Positions 26,303 through 35,225 of a stretch of 64,000 nt of DNA are shown piece after piece; the stretch's first letter is position 1; every line of letters starts with the position of its first letter. The DNA lies in assembly GCA_025937835.1 (NCBI GenBank), contig JAICQO010000003.1:83630-147629 (forward strand). The letters are read 5' to 3'. Position numbers and translations under genes: made by a program. The notes beneath the pieces are model-generated. The model did not search any database. It had not been told where the DNA came from and worked only from the letters and a program-made list of their open reading frames with translations. The DNA is from Polyangiaceae bacterium (GTDB lineage: Bacteria; Myxococcota_A; Polyangia; Polyangiales; Polyangiaceae).

Positions 26303-26811
26303 CACTTCCCTCTCGCGTCGCCGGACGACGGCGGAATCGTGCCCTCTCGAAGGTCCTCGGCGCGCGCCTCGGCCTTGGCCTTGCGCTTGCGCACGTGGCG
26401 CACCGCGGCCTCCTCCACCGAGTGCGAGTGGGTGAGCTTGTCGTCACGGCGCGCCATCTTCGCGAGCTCCGCGTAGTGGCGCCGCAGCACGTCGAGCTCG
26501 TGCTCCGTCAGCGATTCGACGTCGATCAGCCGGTTGCTCGCCCCCTCGAGCGCCGCCACCAGCTCGTTCAGCTTCAGCGACATCGCCTTGGCGTCCTTGT
26601 TCTGCGCTTTCTGGATCAGGAACACCATCAGGAAGGTGACGATGGTGGTGCTGGTGTTGATCACGAGCTGCCAGGTGTCCGAGTACCGAAACACGGGCCC
26701 GGTCCCTGCCCAGACCAAGACCACGGTGAGCGCGAGGATGAAAGCGGCGGTGCTGCCCGTCCAGGCCAGGACCTTCTGCGCGAACCGTTCGAAGACGTTG
26801 TCGTGTTTCAT
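26302..26811 (-). CDS. Low-affinity iron permease family protein
   Basis: 169 residues. Two transmembrane helices (about 20-40 and 50-68, with FRYSDTWQLVINTSTTIVTF between and after), then the family motif FLIQKAQNKDAKAMSLKLNELV. These match the bacterial members of the Fet4-like low-affinity iron permease family (PF04120). Bacterial members are short, and iron transport has not been shown for most of them. The Lys/Arg-rich C-terminus is cytoplasmic. First gene of a two-gene unit with the SDR. Confidence 0.88.
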   Translation of the reverse strand: MKHDNVFERFAQKVLAWTGSTAAFILALTVVLVWAGTGPVFRYSDTWQLVINTSTTIVTFLMVFLIQKAQNKDAKAMSLKLNELVAALEGASNRLIDVESLTEHELDVLRRHYAELAKMARRDDKLTHSHSVEEAAVRHVRKRKAKAEARAEDLREGTIPPSSGDARGK

Positions 26812-26908
26812 CGAGCCTCGGCGGAGCCGCTTTGGAAAATCTCGCGGCGCCCCCGCAAGTTACCACCGTAAGAACGGCGTGATGTAACAGCAAGACCATG
26901 AAGTAACG

Positions 26909-27121
26909 TCAGCGTTCGTGGGGAGGCGGGCCGTGGCGGGGCGGGGCGGCACGCACGGGCCGCTGACAGAACCCGCCTCCGCAGTTCGGGCACACGCCGA
27001 GCAGCACCTCCCGCACGCAGTCCGCACAGAACGTGCATTCGAAGCTGCAGATCCGCGCGTCGAGCGAGTCCGGGGGTAGCGGCCGCTCGCAGTGCTCGCA
27101 AATAGGTCGTAGCTCCAGCAT
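26909..27121 (-). CDS. DUF1272 zinc-ribbon protein
   Basis: 70 residues. Cys pairs CEHCERPLP, CSFECTFCADC and CPNCGGGFCQRP form a RING-like or treble-clef zinc-binding module, the hallmark of DUF1272. Cytoplasmic; function unknown. The ATG at MLELRP is the family start; nine further in-frame codons upstream look non-coding. Confidence 0.87.
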   Translation of the reverse strand: MLELRPICEHCERPLPPDSLDARICSFECTFCADCVREVLLGVCPNCGGGFCQRPVRAAPPRHGPPPHER

Positions 27122-27231
27122 GCCTGGTTGTGGCGCGGGAGCGGGCACGCCAAAAGGACGCAGATCGGACGTTTTGGGCCGCCTTGCTCGCTGGGCTTCT
27201 CGGACGCGGCAGCACGGCCTAGGCTTTGCGG

Positions 27232-28986
27232 GTGCGCGCTCGCCGTTCGCTCCTCGCGCTCGTCCTGCTGAGCTTCTCGACCGAGGCGCGGGCGTTCCCC
27301 GGCCTGTGCGTGGGCAAGGACGACGCCCGGCGCACGATCGACGCGGCCGAGGTCGTGGTGATGCGCCATCGCGAAATCACGGTCGTGACGGTGGCCGCGA
27401 GCTACCAGGGCCCGCTCACGCCGTTTGCGCTGCTATTGCCAATCCCCGCCGACGTCACGCTCGACCGCGTGCGCACGGTGAAGCGCAAGCTGCTGGCGCG
27501 CCTCGCCGAGGTCTCGGCCCCGCGCTTTCACCCGTTCTTCGAGCAAGATCCGTGCGACGCGAGCCGCACCGAGCAACGTTGGGAAGAGCACGTGCGCGCC
27601 CGCGGCCGCGGCTTCCTGTCCCAGCTCGGCGTTCCCGATCTCGATCCGAACTACTCGGTGTCGAACGAGATCGCCGAGTCGATCGCGCCGGTCTTCAAGG
27701 GGGTCGAGACGGAGTTCGGCTTTCGGCGGCTCTTCTCCCGGAAGCCCGGCGAGGTCGAGCAGCAACTTCGAGAAGCGGGCTATGCGCTGTCCGATGCCCA
27801 ACGCGCCGCGCTGCTTCGTTATCTCGACGCGGGCCAGGCGCTGTTGCTCGCCGAGGTCGCGACCGACCGCGTCGAGATCGCCGGCGACGGCCGGGTCGAG
27901 CTCGGCGGCATCCGCTACTTCACTCGTTCGCCGCTGCCGCCGATCGCGTCGACGCTGGGCCTCGAAAACAGCGCCGGCGTTCAGGATCTGTTGCTGTACG
28001 TCCTCGACCGTAGCCAGCGCTTCCGGACCGCCAACTACGACAACCGCTTCGTCCCTTCGAATCTGCTCGTGAAAGAGCGCTCGGCGGCGCGCTTTCCGCT
28101 GCTCTACGCGAGGTTGTTCGACGCGGTCGCCGAGCGAGCCCCGCAAGCGTTCGTCACCGAGTACGCCTGGTCGACCCACGGCTGCGGTCAGCCCTGCGCC
28201 GATGCGCCGCTCGGCATCGACGAGCTGCTCACGCTCGGCGGCGACGTGCTCGAAGCAGAGACGACGACCGCCAAAGAGCGAGCCGGGACTCCTGCCGGTG
28301 ACACCGAGCGAGTGCAGGCGGTTCTGGAAGAACAGCTCGCAGCACGCCCGCCCGCTGAACGCGCCGCGGCGCGCCGCGAGCACAAGAAGCTCCTCGCAGA
28401 AATCGGGCGCCGGCGCGCGCTCGGCGCTCGCCAGAGCTACGTGCTCACGCGGCTGCACCACCGCTACACGGCCGCGACGCTGCCGCGCGACATCGAGCTC
28501 GCACCCGAGCCGACCCCGCTCTCGGGCGGCGTTGGCGTCCCGACCGGTCCGATGGGCGAGCTCGCCACGGGCACGGCGCCTGCGCCGGAAAACCAGTATC
28601 AGGTCCGGCTGGTCTCGCTGCGCCCCTGGCACGGCTCGGCGAGCTGCGGTTTCCCGACGCGCCACCGCTGGGGCAAGCCCTGGCCCACCGAGTCGCGTGC
28701 CGCCCGCGACGTGAGGCTCGCGCTCGATCGCGGCGGCGCCGAGGGCCACGACAAGAAGACGCTGCTCGAGGCGCTCGAGCAGAGCGTGCCCGAGCTCGGC
28801 CTGAACCTCGCCGATTTGCCGCCTCCGCCGCCTGCTAGGCCGGCGCCGCCGGCAAAGCCCGCGCGCTCGTCGAAGAGGGGCTGCAGCGCGTCGATCGCGC
28901 CTCGCGGCGGCGGGCCCGAAGCCCTCGTGCTGGCCTGTGTTTTCGCGCTGGGGCTCGGCTGGCTGCGCCGCCGCCCCGGGCGCTGA
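27232..28986 (+). CDS. DUF2330 protein with MYXO-CTERM-like tail
   Basis: 584 residues. A signal peptide (RARRSLLALVLLSFSTEARA) precedes a DUF2330 domain with FPGLCVGKDDARRTIDAAE, LLLPIPADVTLDRVRTV and HGCGQPCADAPLG. The C-terminus has a Cys-containing stretch (RGCSAS), a hydrophobic helix (EALVLACVFALGLGWL) and a final RRR cluster, like the MYXO-CTERM signal that in myxobacteria is processed and retained at the cell surface. Only one Cys is present, so this is a variant. GTG at 27232 or TTG two codons earlier may be the start. Role unknown. Confidence 0.85.
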   Translation: MRARRSLLALVLLSFSTEARAFPGLCVGKDDARRTIDAAEVVVMRHREITVVTVAASYQGPLTPFALLLPIPADVTLDRVRTVKRKLLARLAEVSAPRFHPFFEQDPCDASRTEQRWEEHVRARGRGFLSQLGVPDLDPNYSVSNEIAESIAPVFKGVETEFGFRRLFSRKPGEVEQQLREAGYALSDAQRAALLRYLDAGQALLLAEVATDRVEIAGDGRVELGGIRYFTRSPLPPIASTLGLENSAGVQDLLLYVLDRSQRFRTANYDNRFVPSNLLVKERSAARFPLLYARLFDAVAERAPQAFVTEYAWSTHGCGQPCADAPLGIDELLTLGGDVLEAETTTAKERAGTPAGDTERVQAVLEEQLAARPPAERAAARREHKKLLAEIGRRRALGARQSYVLTRLHHRYTAATLPRDIELAPEPTPLSGGVGVPTGPMGELATGTAPAPENQYQVRLVSLRPWHGSASCGFPTRHRWGKPWPTESRAARDVRLALDRGGAEGHDKKTLLEALEQSVPELGLNLADLPPPPPARPAPPAKPARSSKRGCSASIAPRGGGPEALVLACVFALGLGWLRRRPGR

Positions 28987-28992
28987 GCGAGC

Positions 28993-29913
28993 CTACTTTT
29001 CTGGCTGTTTGGCCGCCTCTTGCTCGACGGCATCCTGGAGCGCGTCGAGCGCCTTCTCGTATTCGTCGAGCGAGGCCTTGGTGCGCTGCTCGAGCGCCTC
29101 GGACAGCTGCCGCGCGCCGCTCACGGCTCCGTCGAAGCCGAGCAGCGCGCTCGAGGCCGCCTCGGCGCGTTGCTTCGCGACCTTCTTCGCGGCGGGCGAG
29201 CCCGACGAGCCGTTGACGATCGCCTCGGCATCGGCCTGCTGGCGCACCAGGGACTCCTTCACGTCCGAGGATTCGGAGAGCAGCGCGTCGAGATCTGCCT
29301 TCACACCCGGGAGTTGCACGTGCACCAAGAAGCTCGCGAGCGCGATCTCGTCGGCGCGCTTGGTCAGCTTCGGGACGTTGGCCTCGCCGATCGCGTCCAC
29401 GTGGTCCTCGATGTAGCGCGTGGCGGCGTTGTGCGCGCGCAAGCGCTCGGTCAGGGTCTTCTCCCAGGCGCGGTCGAGCGAGCCCGCCGTCGTGCCGTAG
29501 AAGTCTGCGTCGCAGTTCTTCTCCTTGGCCGTGTACTGGATCGAGCCGGCGACCTTCTGCTGCAGGCCCTGCTTTTCCTCGGCGTAAAACCGCGAGAGCG
29601 CGCGCGACTCCAGCATACCTTGCGAGAAATCGGCGTTCTTTCCGGACTCGTCGGCGAGCTCGATCACCTTGCCGACCTCCTTCCAGTCCGGGTTCTTGAG
29701 CTCACCCGGCAGGGTGCCGAGCTCGGAGCTGGTCTTGTGCGCGGTCTGTTCGTCTTCCTGATAGGTCGCCTTCATCGCGCTCAGCGTGCCGGGGTAGCGC
29801 TCCGCATAGGCGGGCTCCGCGGCGGACGAGCCGTAGCGCGCGGGAGGAGTCTCTTGGCAAGCAACGCTCGCGGCACACAGGCCGAGCAGCGCGAGTACGG
29901 TCGAAGCTTTCAT
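28993..29913 (-). CDS. Hypothetical helical lipoprotein
   Basis: 306 residues: lipobox AASVAC (Cys19), then an almost wholly alpha-helical, charged body with coiled-coil character (AKKVAKQRAEAASSALLGF, SLDEYEKALDALQDAVEQ). Probably periplasmic or surface-exposed. Stop lies 6 bp from the DUF2330 stop (convergent). No family recognised. Confidence 0.8.
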   Translation of the reverse strand: MKASTVLALLGLCAASVACQETPPARYGSSAAEPAYAERYPGTLSAMKATYQEDEQTAHKTSSELGTLPGELKNPDWKEVGKVIELADESGKNADFSQGMLESRALSRFYAEEKQGLQQKVAGSIQYTAKEKNCDADFYGTTAGSLDRAWEKTLTERLRAHNAATRYIEDHVDAIGEANVPKLTKRADEIALASFLVHVQLPGVKADLDALLSESSDVKESLVRQQADAEAIVNGSSGSPAAKKVAKQRAEAASSALLGFDGAVSGARQLSEALEQRTKASLDEYEKALDALQDAVEQEAAKQPEK

Positions 29914-30106
29914 GCGCGAGCATCATGCCGACAGCTCCGCCCTCGCGGTCAAGCCCCGAGCAGCCGACGTCGGAATCCGCGCGGGGTGTGGGCGGTACTC
30001 CGGCGAAATGCTTGCGTGAATGCGCTCTGCGACTGAACACCTACTTCGACACCAAGCCGACTCGATAAAATCAGCAACCAGCACGGCGGGCGGCCGATGG
30101 GCGGCC

Positions 30107-30769
30107 ATGACCGAACGCATCGGCTTCGCCGCGCTCTCTCCCGAGCAGTGCCCGCCCCGTGACCTACGTTGGTACAAGTCCTGGGCTCAGTCGCAAGCCG
30201 CTTGCTTGCTCCCCAACTGCCAACAGTCGCTCGCGCTCGCCAAGCTGAAGATGCCCGACGGCGGGCTCGCCGAGAAGATGCTGGATCACTTCATCTCGGG
30301 GCAGGGCAACGCCGTCGAGGTCGATCTGGACCGCGAGTTCGCGCGCAACCCCCGGCTCAAGGAGCTGGTTGCCAGCCGCATCGAGCAAGACGTCGCCGAG
30401 CGCATCACCAACGGCGATCCGCCGGACGGCATCAGCGGCGCCGTGTGGATCGAGCAATCCGACTACGGCACGTCCGAGGCCGGACGGGATCAGCGGCTCG
30501 CGCTCGGCGGCACCTTCCTCGAGTACCAGGTGGTGGGCACGTCCGACGACGGCGGCTTGATGACGCGCCTCCAGGTCTCCGACTACTACTTCTGGAGCCC
30601 CGGCGAGTGCCGTCCGACCAACTGCCTGCACGAGTGCGGTGCGGAGCTGGTCGCAAACGGTGAAGCCACCGAGTTCCTGCAAAGCGGCGAGGGCTCCCTC
30701 ATCGTCGCAGATCCGCGAGCCGAGGAGCCCTTGGTCGAGCCCGAGCGGGAAATCGAGGAGCTCCGCTGA
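30107..30769 (+). CDS. Hypothetical protein, first gene of a coupled pair
   Basis: 220 residues, soluble. Conserved-looking segments are LRWYKSWAQSQAACLLPNC, FISGQGNAVEVDLDREFAR and LGGTFLEYQVVGTSDDGG; at least four Cys are present (ACLLPNC, CRPTNCLHEC). The ATG at 30107 was chosen over an upstream in-frame GTG/ATG region with poor codon bias. The stop overlaps the next start (TGATG). I do not recognise the family; with a membrane partner it may be part of a two-component envelope or secretion element. Confidence 0.72.
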   Translation: MTERIGFAALSPEQCPPRDLRWYKSWAQSQAACLLPNCQQSLALAKLKMPDGGLAEKMLDHFISGQGNAVEVDLDREFARNPRLKELVASRIEQDVAERITNGDPPDGISGAVWIEQSDYGTSEAGRDQRLALGGTFLEYQVVGTSDDGGLMTRLQVSDYYFWSPGECRPTNCLHECGAELVANGEATEFLQSGEGSLIVADPRAEEPLVEPEREIEELR

Positions 30770-31095
30770 TGTGGCTCCGTCTCTGGCGTCGCTTCGAGTC
30801 GTGGCGCTTCGCGCTGCCGCTGCTGTTCGTCGCCCACTTCCCGAACTGGCTGTTCGCGCCGCCTTGGTATTTACACAAGTACCTGTCCTGGCCGGTGGTG
30901 GTGTTCTGGATGACACCGCTCGCCCTGCTCGCCTACTCGATCCAGTTCTCCTGCCTCGGCGCCTGGATCTTGCGACGCTTCCTGTCCGAGCGGCTCGTAG
31001 AACGGCTGATCCGGATCGCCGCGATTTCAGTCGCCCCACTACACGCAGCGCTCATTCATTTCTACATCGCGAACCCGATGTGCAGCCGCGAATGA
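30769..31095 (+). CDS. Small integral membrane protein
   Basis: 108 residues with three predicted membrane helices (about 12-32, 42-64, 80-100) and Trp-rich start MWLRLWRRFESWRF. Translationally coupled (TGATG) to the upstream hypothetical gene. No family recognised. Confidence 0.72.
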   Translation: MWLRLWRRFESWRFALPLLFVAHFPNWLFAPPWYLHKYLSWPVVVFWMTPLALLAYSIQFSCLGAWILRRFLSERLVERLIRIAAISVAPLHAALIHFYIANPMCSRE

Positions 31096-31111
31096 GCGTG
31101 TAGCGGGAGCG

Positions 31112-31780
31112 CTAGTTTCGCGAGCGCTTGTCGCAGAACGCCGTGGCTCGCACGGCTTGCGGCGAGCTCTTCGGCAAACGCGCGAGCTCGGACCGCGCCT
31201 CGGAGAAGCGGCCGAGCGTGCACAGCGCCTCGGCCCGCGCGGCGCGCCGCTCCAGCGTGAGCGCACCCTTCGGAAACTTGCTCTGGTGCTCGTTCAGCGC
31301 CGACAGCGCGTCCGCCGCGCGCCCGGCGCGCAGATCGGCCGCCGCGCGCGCGAGGATCGCGACTTCCTCCGACAATCGGTCCGGAGCGCGCCGGGACGGG
31401 GGCGGCGCCTGGGCTGCGTTGGGTTCGGCCGGCGCAGGCGGCGCCGCTGAGGGAGCCTCTGCCGGTGGCTCGACGGCGGGCGGGGGTGAGAGCGGCGCGA
31501 CCCGCAGCGAGACGGACGGCGCTGGAGGCGGCTCCGGCGGCCCGCTGTTCACGAGCAGCGTTCCCACGATGCCCACGCCCACGAGACCGGTCGCCACCAA
31601 GGCCCAGCCTTTGGCTGGTGCGGCCTTGAGCGGCGCGCTCGCATCTCCCGCGCCGAGCGGCGCTCCACCGAGACGGCCCTGCAAGGCGTGGAAGACGCGC
31701 TCGCGATCGGCGTCGTTCGGCCGCAACGCACCCTTGCCGGAGCTCACGAGCTCGCGTGCTCTGGGGCTCAGCTCTGACAT
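31112..31780 (-). CDS. Module 1, gene C: membrane-anchored repeat protein, putative anti-sigma
   Basis: 222 residues: cytoplasmic N-terminus (ELSPRARELVSSGKGALRPN), one membrane helix (about 58-75, WALVATGLVGVGIVGTLLV), a Pro/Ala-rich linker and a C-terminal TPR-like domain (ADLRAGRAADALSALNEHQS, ERRAARAEALCTLGRFSEAR). Start overlaps the sigma-factor gene by 13 bp. It aligns along its whole length with the gene at 37906: same N-terminal pattern (LSxxARxxL then RERV), same membrane position, same ALC-x2-GR repeat. No zinc anti-sigma motif. I infer that it holds or senses for the adjacent sigma factor. Confidence 0.8.
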   Translation of the reverse strand: MSELSPRARELVSSGKGALRPNDADRERVFHALQGRLGGAPLGAGDASAPLKAAPAKGWALVATGLVGVGIVGTLLVNSGPPEPPPAPSVSLRVAPLSPPPAVEPPAEAPSAAPPAPAEPNAAQAPPPSRRAPDRLSEEVAILARAAADLRAGRAADALSALNEHQSKFPKGALTLERRAARAEALCTLGRFSEARSELARLPKSSPQAVRATAFCDKRSRN

Positions 31781-32304
31781 CGGCGGCGCGCTCCTTCGTT
31801 TTTCAGCTCGTGTCGTGCCAGGGCTTCTTCGAACTCTTGGCGTGCAGCCCGGAGCCGCGAGTAGGCGGTGTTGAGCGGTATCTCTAGCGCTGCAGCAACT
31901 TCGGGCACGCTCATCTCTTCCACCTCGACGAGCTCGAACACTTCACGCTTGGCGTCGTCGAGCTTCGACAACAACTCTTGGAGCAGCTGGAACTCGCCGG
32001 CTCTTTCGGTGAGCTCTTGAGGGGTAGCTGGGGGTACGCCCGTCGTTCCGCTGTGAGTCGCCGCTATCACCCCCGAGGTTCGTGTGCGGTTACTGCGGTG
32101 GTGGCCGCTCACGGTCCGCCGCACGATGCCGTAGATCCAGCTCCTCAAAGACTCCGGCTGCTCGAGGGTGTGCAGCCGAGAATGAATCACGATAAAAATC
32201 TCCTGAACCACGTCATCCATCGCATCGTTGCCGACACCGAGTCGACGAACCGACGACCAGACGAACTCGAAGTACTGTCGGTAGAGGGCTTCGAAAGAAG
32301 GCAC
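31768..32304 (-). CDS. Module 1, gene B: ECF sigma factor
   Basis: 178-residue ECF sigma factor. Region 2: LYRQYFEFVWSSVRRLGVGN, MDDVVQEIFIVIHSRL and SLRSWIYGIVRRTVSGHHR. Region 4: KREVFELVEVEEMSVPEVAA and the helix-turn-helix LEIPLNTAYSRLRAARQEF. It is clearly paralogous to the factor at 37320 (shared LYRxxFxxVWxxxRRLGV and WIYGI blocks). Overlaps its partner gene C by 13 bp and follows gene A by 58 bp. Confidence 0.93.
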   Translation of the reverse strand: MPSFEALYRQYFEFVWSSVRRLGVGNDAMDDVVQEIFIVIHSRLHTLEQPESLRSWIYGIVRRTVSGHHRSNRTRTSGVIAATHSGTTGVPPATPQELTERAGEFQLLQELLSKLDDAKREVFELVEVEEMSVPEVAAALEIPLNTAYSRLRAARQEFEEALARHELKNEGARRRCQS

Positions 32305-32362
32305 GTACGAACGAATATGCCCCGACGATCGATGATGCAGTGACCGGACGCGCCGCTCTCCG

Positions 32363-33424
32363 TCAAAAAATCCATTCGGGCCCGGCTTTCACCCAGAATG
32401 CAGCCGGTTCGAGCTGTTCGACCTCGCCCACCCCCTCGACCACGACGTGGGGGCGGGCCCCCTCGACCTTGCCACCCAGGCCGAGCATGAGCGCCAAGAA
32501 GTCGCTGACGAAGAGGTGACCGAACACGCCGGCCCCCGCGGACACGAAGCTCGCATGGGTTGAACGCGCTTCGACGCCGGCGCCGGTACCCTCGGCGGTG
32601 ATTCTTTCCCATCCCACGGTGAGGCACGGCGAGAGCTCGAACGGGTCGGCCCGAAACCCGCGACAGATCCAGGCCTCGAGCGCCATACGCGACACGTCGG
32701 CAGAGAGCCGCGGCTCGCCGCTCACCGAAACCGATTGTGAAGGGCCGAGCTGGAAGTCGAGCGCGAAGCGCCAATCGCGGAGCAACACGCCGCCTCCGAG
32801 CGCACCGCCAAAGCTCGCGTTCGGCAGCGGACCGAGGTCGAACGCGAGCAACGGCGCGTGCAGCAACACGGCCCAACCGCGGTCGCGAGCCGACACGCGG
32901 TCACCCTCGCCAGCCCGCGACCCTTCCTCGGCTGTGTCCGCGGCAGAAGACGGCTCGGCACGCGCTGCGGTCGGAGCTGCTGCGGCATCGGCTGGCGCAG
33001 CGGTGGACGCGGTGGACGCGGTGGTCGCGCTCGACGAGTCAGTCGATTCCGTTTCCGATTCGAGCGCGGGCTCGGCCGACTGCAGCATCAAGCCGAGCGC
33101 AACCGCGGCAGCTCCGGCGAGATCCCGACACGAGTCCGACTCGATCTGACGTTCGCCGCTGAGCTCGCCGACGCGCATCACGAGCTTCAGCCGAAAGCGC
33201 CGGCCGACCCGCTCGATCCTGCCGTCGGCCTCGAGCCGCTCCTTGCTCGTCGCCTCAGCGGGCACGAGCGCGTCGATCCGAGCGCGCACCGCCGCTCGTT
33301 GCGGACACTCCGGCGGCGCTTGCCAGGTGAGCGACAGCGGCTCGGCGGCGTGGGCGCCGTCGGTAAAGCCCAGGGCCGCAGCGACCGCCAGCGCGCTAAG
33401 GAGCTTCGCGGATCTCGACGTCAT
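32363..33424 (-). CDS. Module 1, gene A: exported WQAP/CP protein with barrel-like C-terminus
   Basis: 353 residues. Signal peptide (ALAVAAALGFTDGAHA), then an N-terminal domain with LSLTWQAPPECPQRAAVRAR, RRFRLKLVMRVGELSGERQI and SCRDLAGAAAVALGLMLQ, a low-complexity Ser/Thr/Ala spacer (about 120-165) and a C-terminal half of alternating strands ending WVKAGPEWIF, typical of outer-membrane barrels. Two conserved Cys (in ECP and SCR) may form a disulfide. It is paralogous to the gene at 36354. The start lies 29 bp inside the preceding lipoprotein gene. Function unknown; association with a sigma factor suggests an envelope sensor or target. Confidence 0.82.
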   Translation of the reverse strand: MTSRSAKLLSALAVAAALGFTDGAHAAEPLSLTWQAPPECPQRAAVRARIDALVPAEATSKERLEADGRIERVGRRFRLKLVMRVGELSGERQIESDSCRDLAGAAAVALGLMLQSAEPALESETESTDSSSATTASTASTAAPADAAAAPTAARAEPSSAADTAEEGSRAGEGDRVSARDRGWAVLLHAPLLAFDLGPLPNASFGGALGGGVLLRDWRFALDFQLGPSQSVSVSGEPRLSADVSRMALEAWICRGFRADPFELSPCLTVGWERITAEGTGAGVEARSTHASFVSAGAGVFGHLFVSDFLALMLGLGGKVEGARPHVVVEGVGEVEQLEPAAFWVKAGPEWIF

Positions 33425-34199
33425 CCACGTACACCGTAGAGGCCCGGGGCATCAGTCTGCTGGCGAGGTTGCCGACGTACCACTGCGCCCAGGTGGTGTC
33501 GTCGGTTCGGAGCTCGCTGAACTCGAGCACGAGCTCACCGTCCTGGTACAGCGCCACTTCGCCCGTCAGATCGTCGGCGCGTTTCCAATAGAATTCGATG
33601 CGGAACCAGTCGCCGATCGGGATCAGAGGGGGGTCTTCCGCGCGCTTGATTCCGAGGCCGCCCTCCAGTTGGTCGTACAGATAGAGCCGCGGCTCGAGCT
33701 CGTCGGTGCTCTCGACCGAAATGTCCCAGAGGTTGTGCAGCTCCTGCAGGGTGCCGCCCCGAAAATGCACGAGGTTCCAGTTGCCGGCGTTGATCGGGGC
33801 TTCCGGTATCAAGTACCAGGCGCTGTAGTAGCCAGAGCTCGGGAACTGGCCTTCGATGATGCAGCGCGCGTGGGCGCTGCTGTCGGTCGTGTCGACCGTG
33901 AAGGCAGCAGCCCAGTCGCCGCTGTGGACCGGCGAGCTCACGAGCGTGTACGAGGCCTCACCGCCGGAGTAACAGAACCCGTTCACGCGCGCGTAATCAC
34001 AGAAGCCCGTCTCGAAGCTGGTCGACCACGGCACGGTGACCGGCCCTTCGTAAAGGGTGGTCGCGACGTCGAGGCAACCCCAGTTGCCGACGACCATGTC
34101 CGGTTCACAGCCGGAAAGGCAGCTCGTGGCGCCGCACACCAACAGCGAGGCGAGGACACACCTCGCCGAACGGTGGTCCAGGGCCGGCCGCGCGGTCAC
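33396..34199 (-). CDS. Lectin-fold lipoprotein, polysaccharide-lyase-like
   Basis: 267 residues: lipobox (SCLSGC) after the signal peptide, then a jelly-roll domain (concanavalin-like) with SFETGFCDYARVNGFCYSG, GQFPSSGYYSAWYLIPEAP, WNLVHFRGGTLQELHNLWDI and WFRIEFYWKRADDLTGEV. This pattern resembles heparin-lyase-like and PL20-like carbohydrate-active folds, but I cannot see a definite catalytic dyad. It may bind polysaccharide without cutting it. The 3' end overlaps the next gene by 29 bp. Confidence 0.72.
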   Translation of the reverse strand: MTARPALDHRSARCVLASLLVCGATSCLSGCEPDMVVGNWGCLDVATTLYEGPVTVPWSTSFETGFCDYARVNGFCYSGGEASYTLVSSPVHSGDWAAAFTVDTTDSSAHARCIIEGQFPSSGYYSAWYLIPEAPINAGNWNLVHFRGGTLQELHNLWDISVESTDELEPRLYLYDQLEGGLGIKRAEDPPLIPIGDWFRIEFYWKRADDLTGEVALYQDGELVLEFSELRTDDTTWAQWYVGNLASRLMPRASTVYVDDVEIREAP

Positions 34200-34235
34200 G
34201 CCTGCTGAGATACCACGCCGCGGGCGTGGGGCGCC

Positions 34236-35225
34236 TCACTGCGCGACGCAGAGCTCTTGCATCGTCGCCCAGATCGCGGCCGCCGTGGCCTGGGAACCCG
34301 CGGCAGTGGGGTTCAGGCCGTCGGCCTGGACGATGTACTCGGCATAGTGGCCGTCGAAGACCGGCCTCAGGTCGAGGAACTGGCAGGGCACGGGGCTGGC
34401 CTCGCACGCCCCCTGGAGCATCGGCCTGAGCGCGTCGATCCGCTCCGCCACGTCCTCCCGCTGAGGGTTCGGATAAAAGACGTAGACCACCTGGGCCACG
34501 CCGTCCGCGGCCATCCGAGACAGCAGGCTGGCTGCGGCCTCGGCGGCATCGGCGAGTAACGGACACTCGGCGTCGGCCACGTCGCACGAGCCGAGCAGCG
34601 CGTCCGCTCCGCCGCCGTTCATGATCACGACCCGGATGTCGCCGTCGTCGTCGTGCGCGGACGTGTACTGGTCCGCGATGCCGTTGCCGGTGTACGCGAG
34701 AGCGTTGCCCACGAGCCGCGAGTTGTCGCGGTAGCGCTCGCCAGCGCCGATCGCGCCCGCGTTGCGCGCCTGGTCTTCGAGGTACGCCGTGATCTGGTGG
34801 CTCGCCGCGAAGAAGCTGTCGCCGATCACGAGCACCTCGTTCGCGCCCACGCCGTCGTCCGCGCAGCGCGGCTCCCCGGCGCGGCACATACCCTGCTGGC
34901 AGCGGTGGTCGGCGGAGAGCGCGGCGCAATCGGCGTCCTGCTCGCAGGTCACGTCGCAGCGGCCGCCGCACTCGGCGACGCACTCCGCCGTGGCCAGGTC
35001 ACCGCACGAGTTCTGGACGCTGCAAGCCCGCGAGCAAACGCCGCACAGACACGCGAGCTCGGTCCCGCACGCGGCGGCGCTCGGGTCGCAGCGCTTCAAG
35101 AAATGGGTCTCGCCGCCGCCGGACGCCTCTTCGAGCTCGCCGCCGCTCTCGCACGACAGCGGAGCGAGCAGGGCGGACGCTACGAGTAAGAATCGGATTG
35201 CGCCTACCAGCGCCCTACTCACCAC
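34236..35225 (-). CDS. SGNH-hydrolase-fold lipoprotein lacking the usual catalytic His
   Basis: 329 residues. Lipobox LAPLSC (Cys25), a Cys-rich module (about 45-121, at least 14 Cys) and a C-terminal SGNH/GDSL domain: block I VLVIGDSFFAASH with Ser137, block III-like IMNGGGADAL with Asn203, and block V DGLNPTAAGS near 302-311. In active SGNH enzymes block V reads DxxH; here the fourth residue is Asn305, so the triad His is missing unless supplied elsewhere. Start GTG follows GAAGG and overlaps the upstream regulator gene by 11 bp. Confidence 0.82.
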   Translation of the reverse strand: MVSRALVGAIRFLLVASALLAPLSCESGGELEEASGGGETHFLKRCDPSAAACGTELACLCGVCSRACSVQNSCGDLATAECVAECGGRCDVTCEQDADCAALSADHRCQQGMCRAGEPRCADDGVGANEVLVIGDSFFAASHQITAYLEDQARNAGAIGAGERYRDNSRLVGNALAYTGNGIADQYTSAHDDDGDIRVVIMNGGGADALLGSCDVADAECPLLADAAEAAASLLSRMAADGVAQVVYVFYPNPQREDVAERIDALRPMLQGACEASPVPCQFLDLRPVFDGHYAEYIVQADGLNPTAAGSQATAAAIWATMQELCVAQ

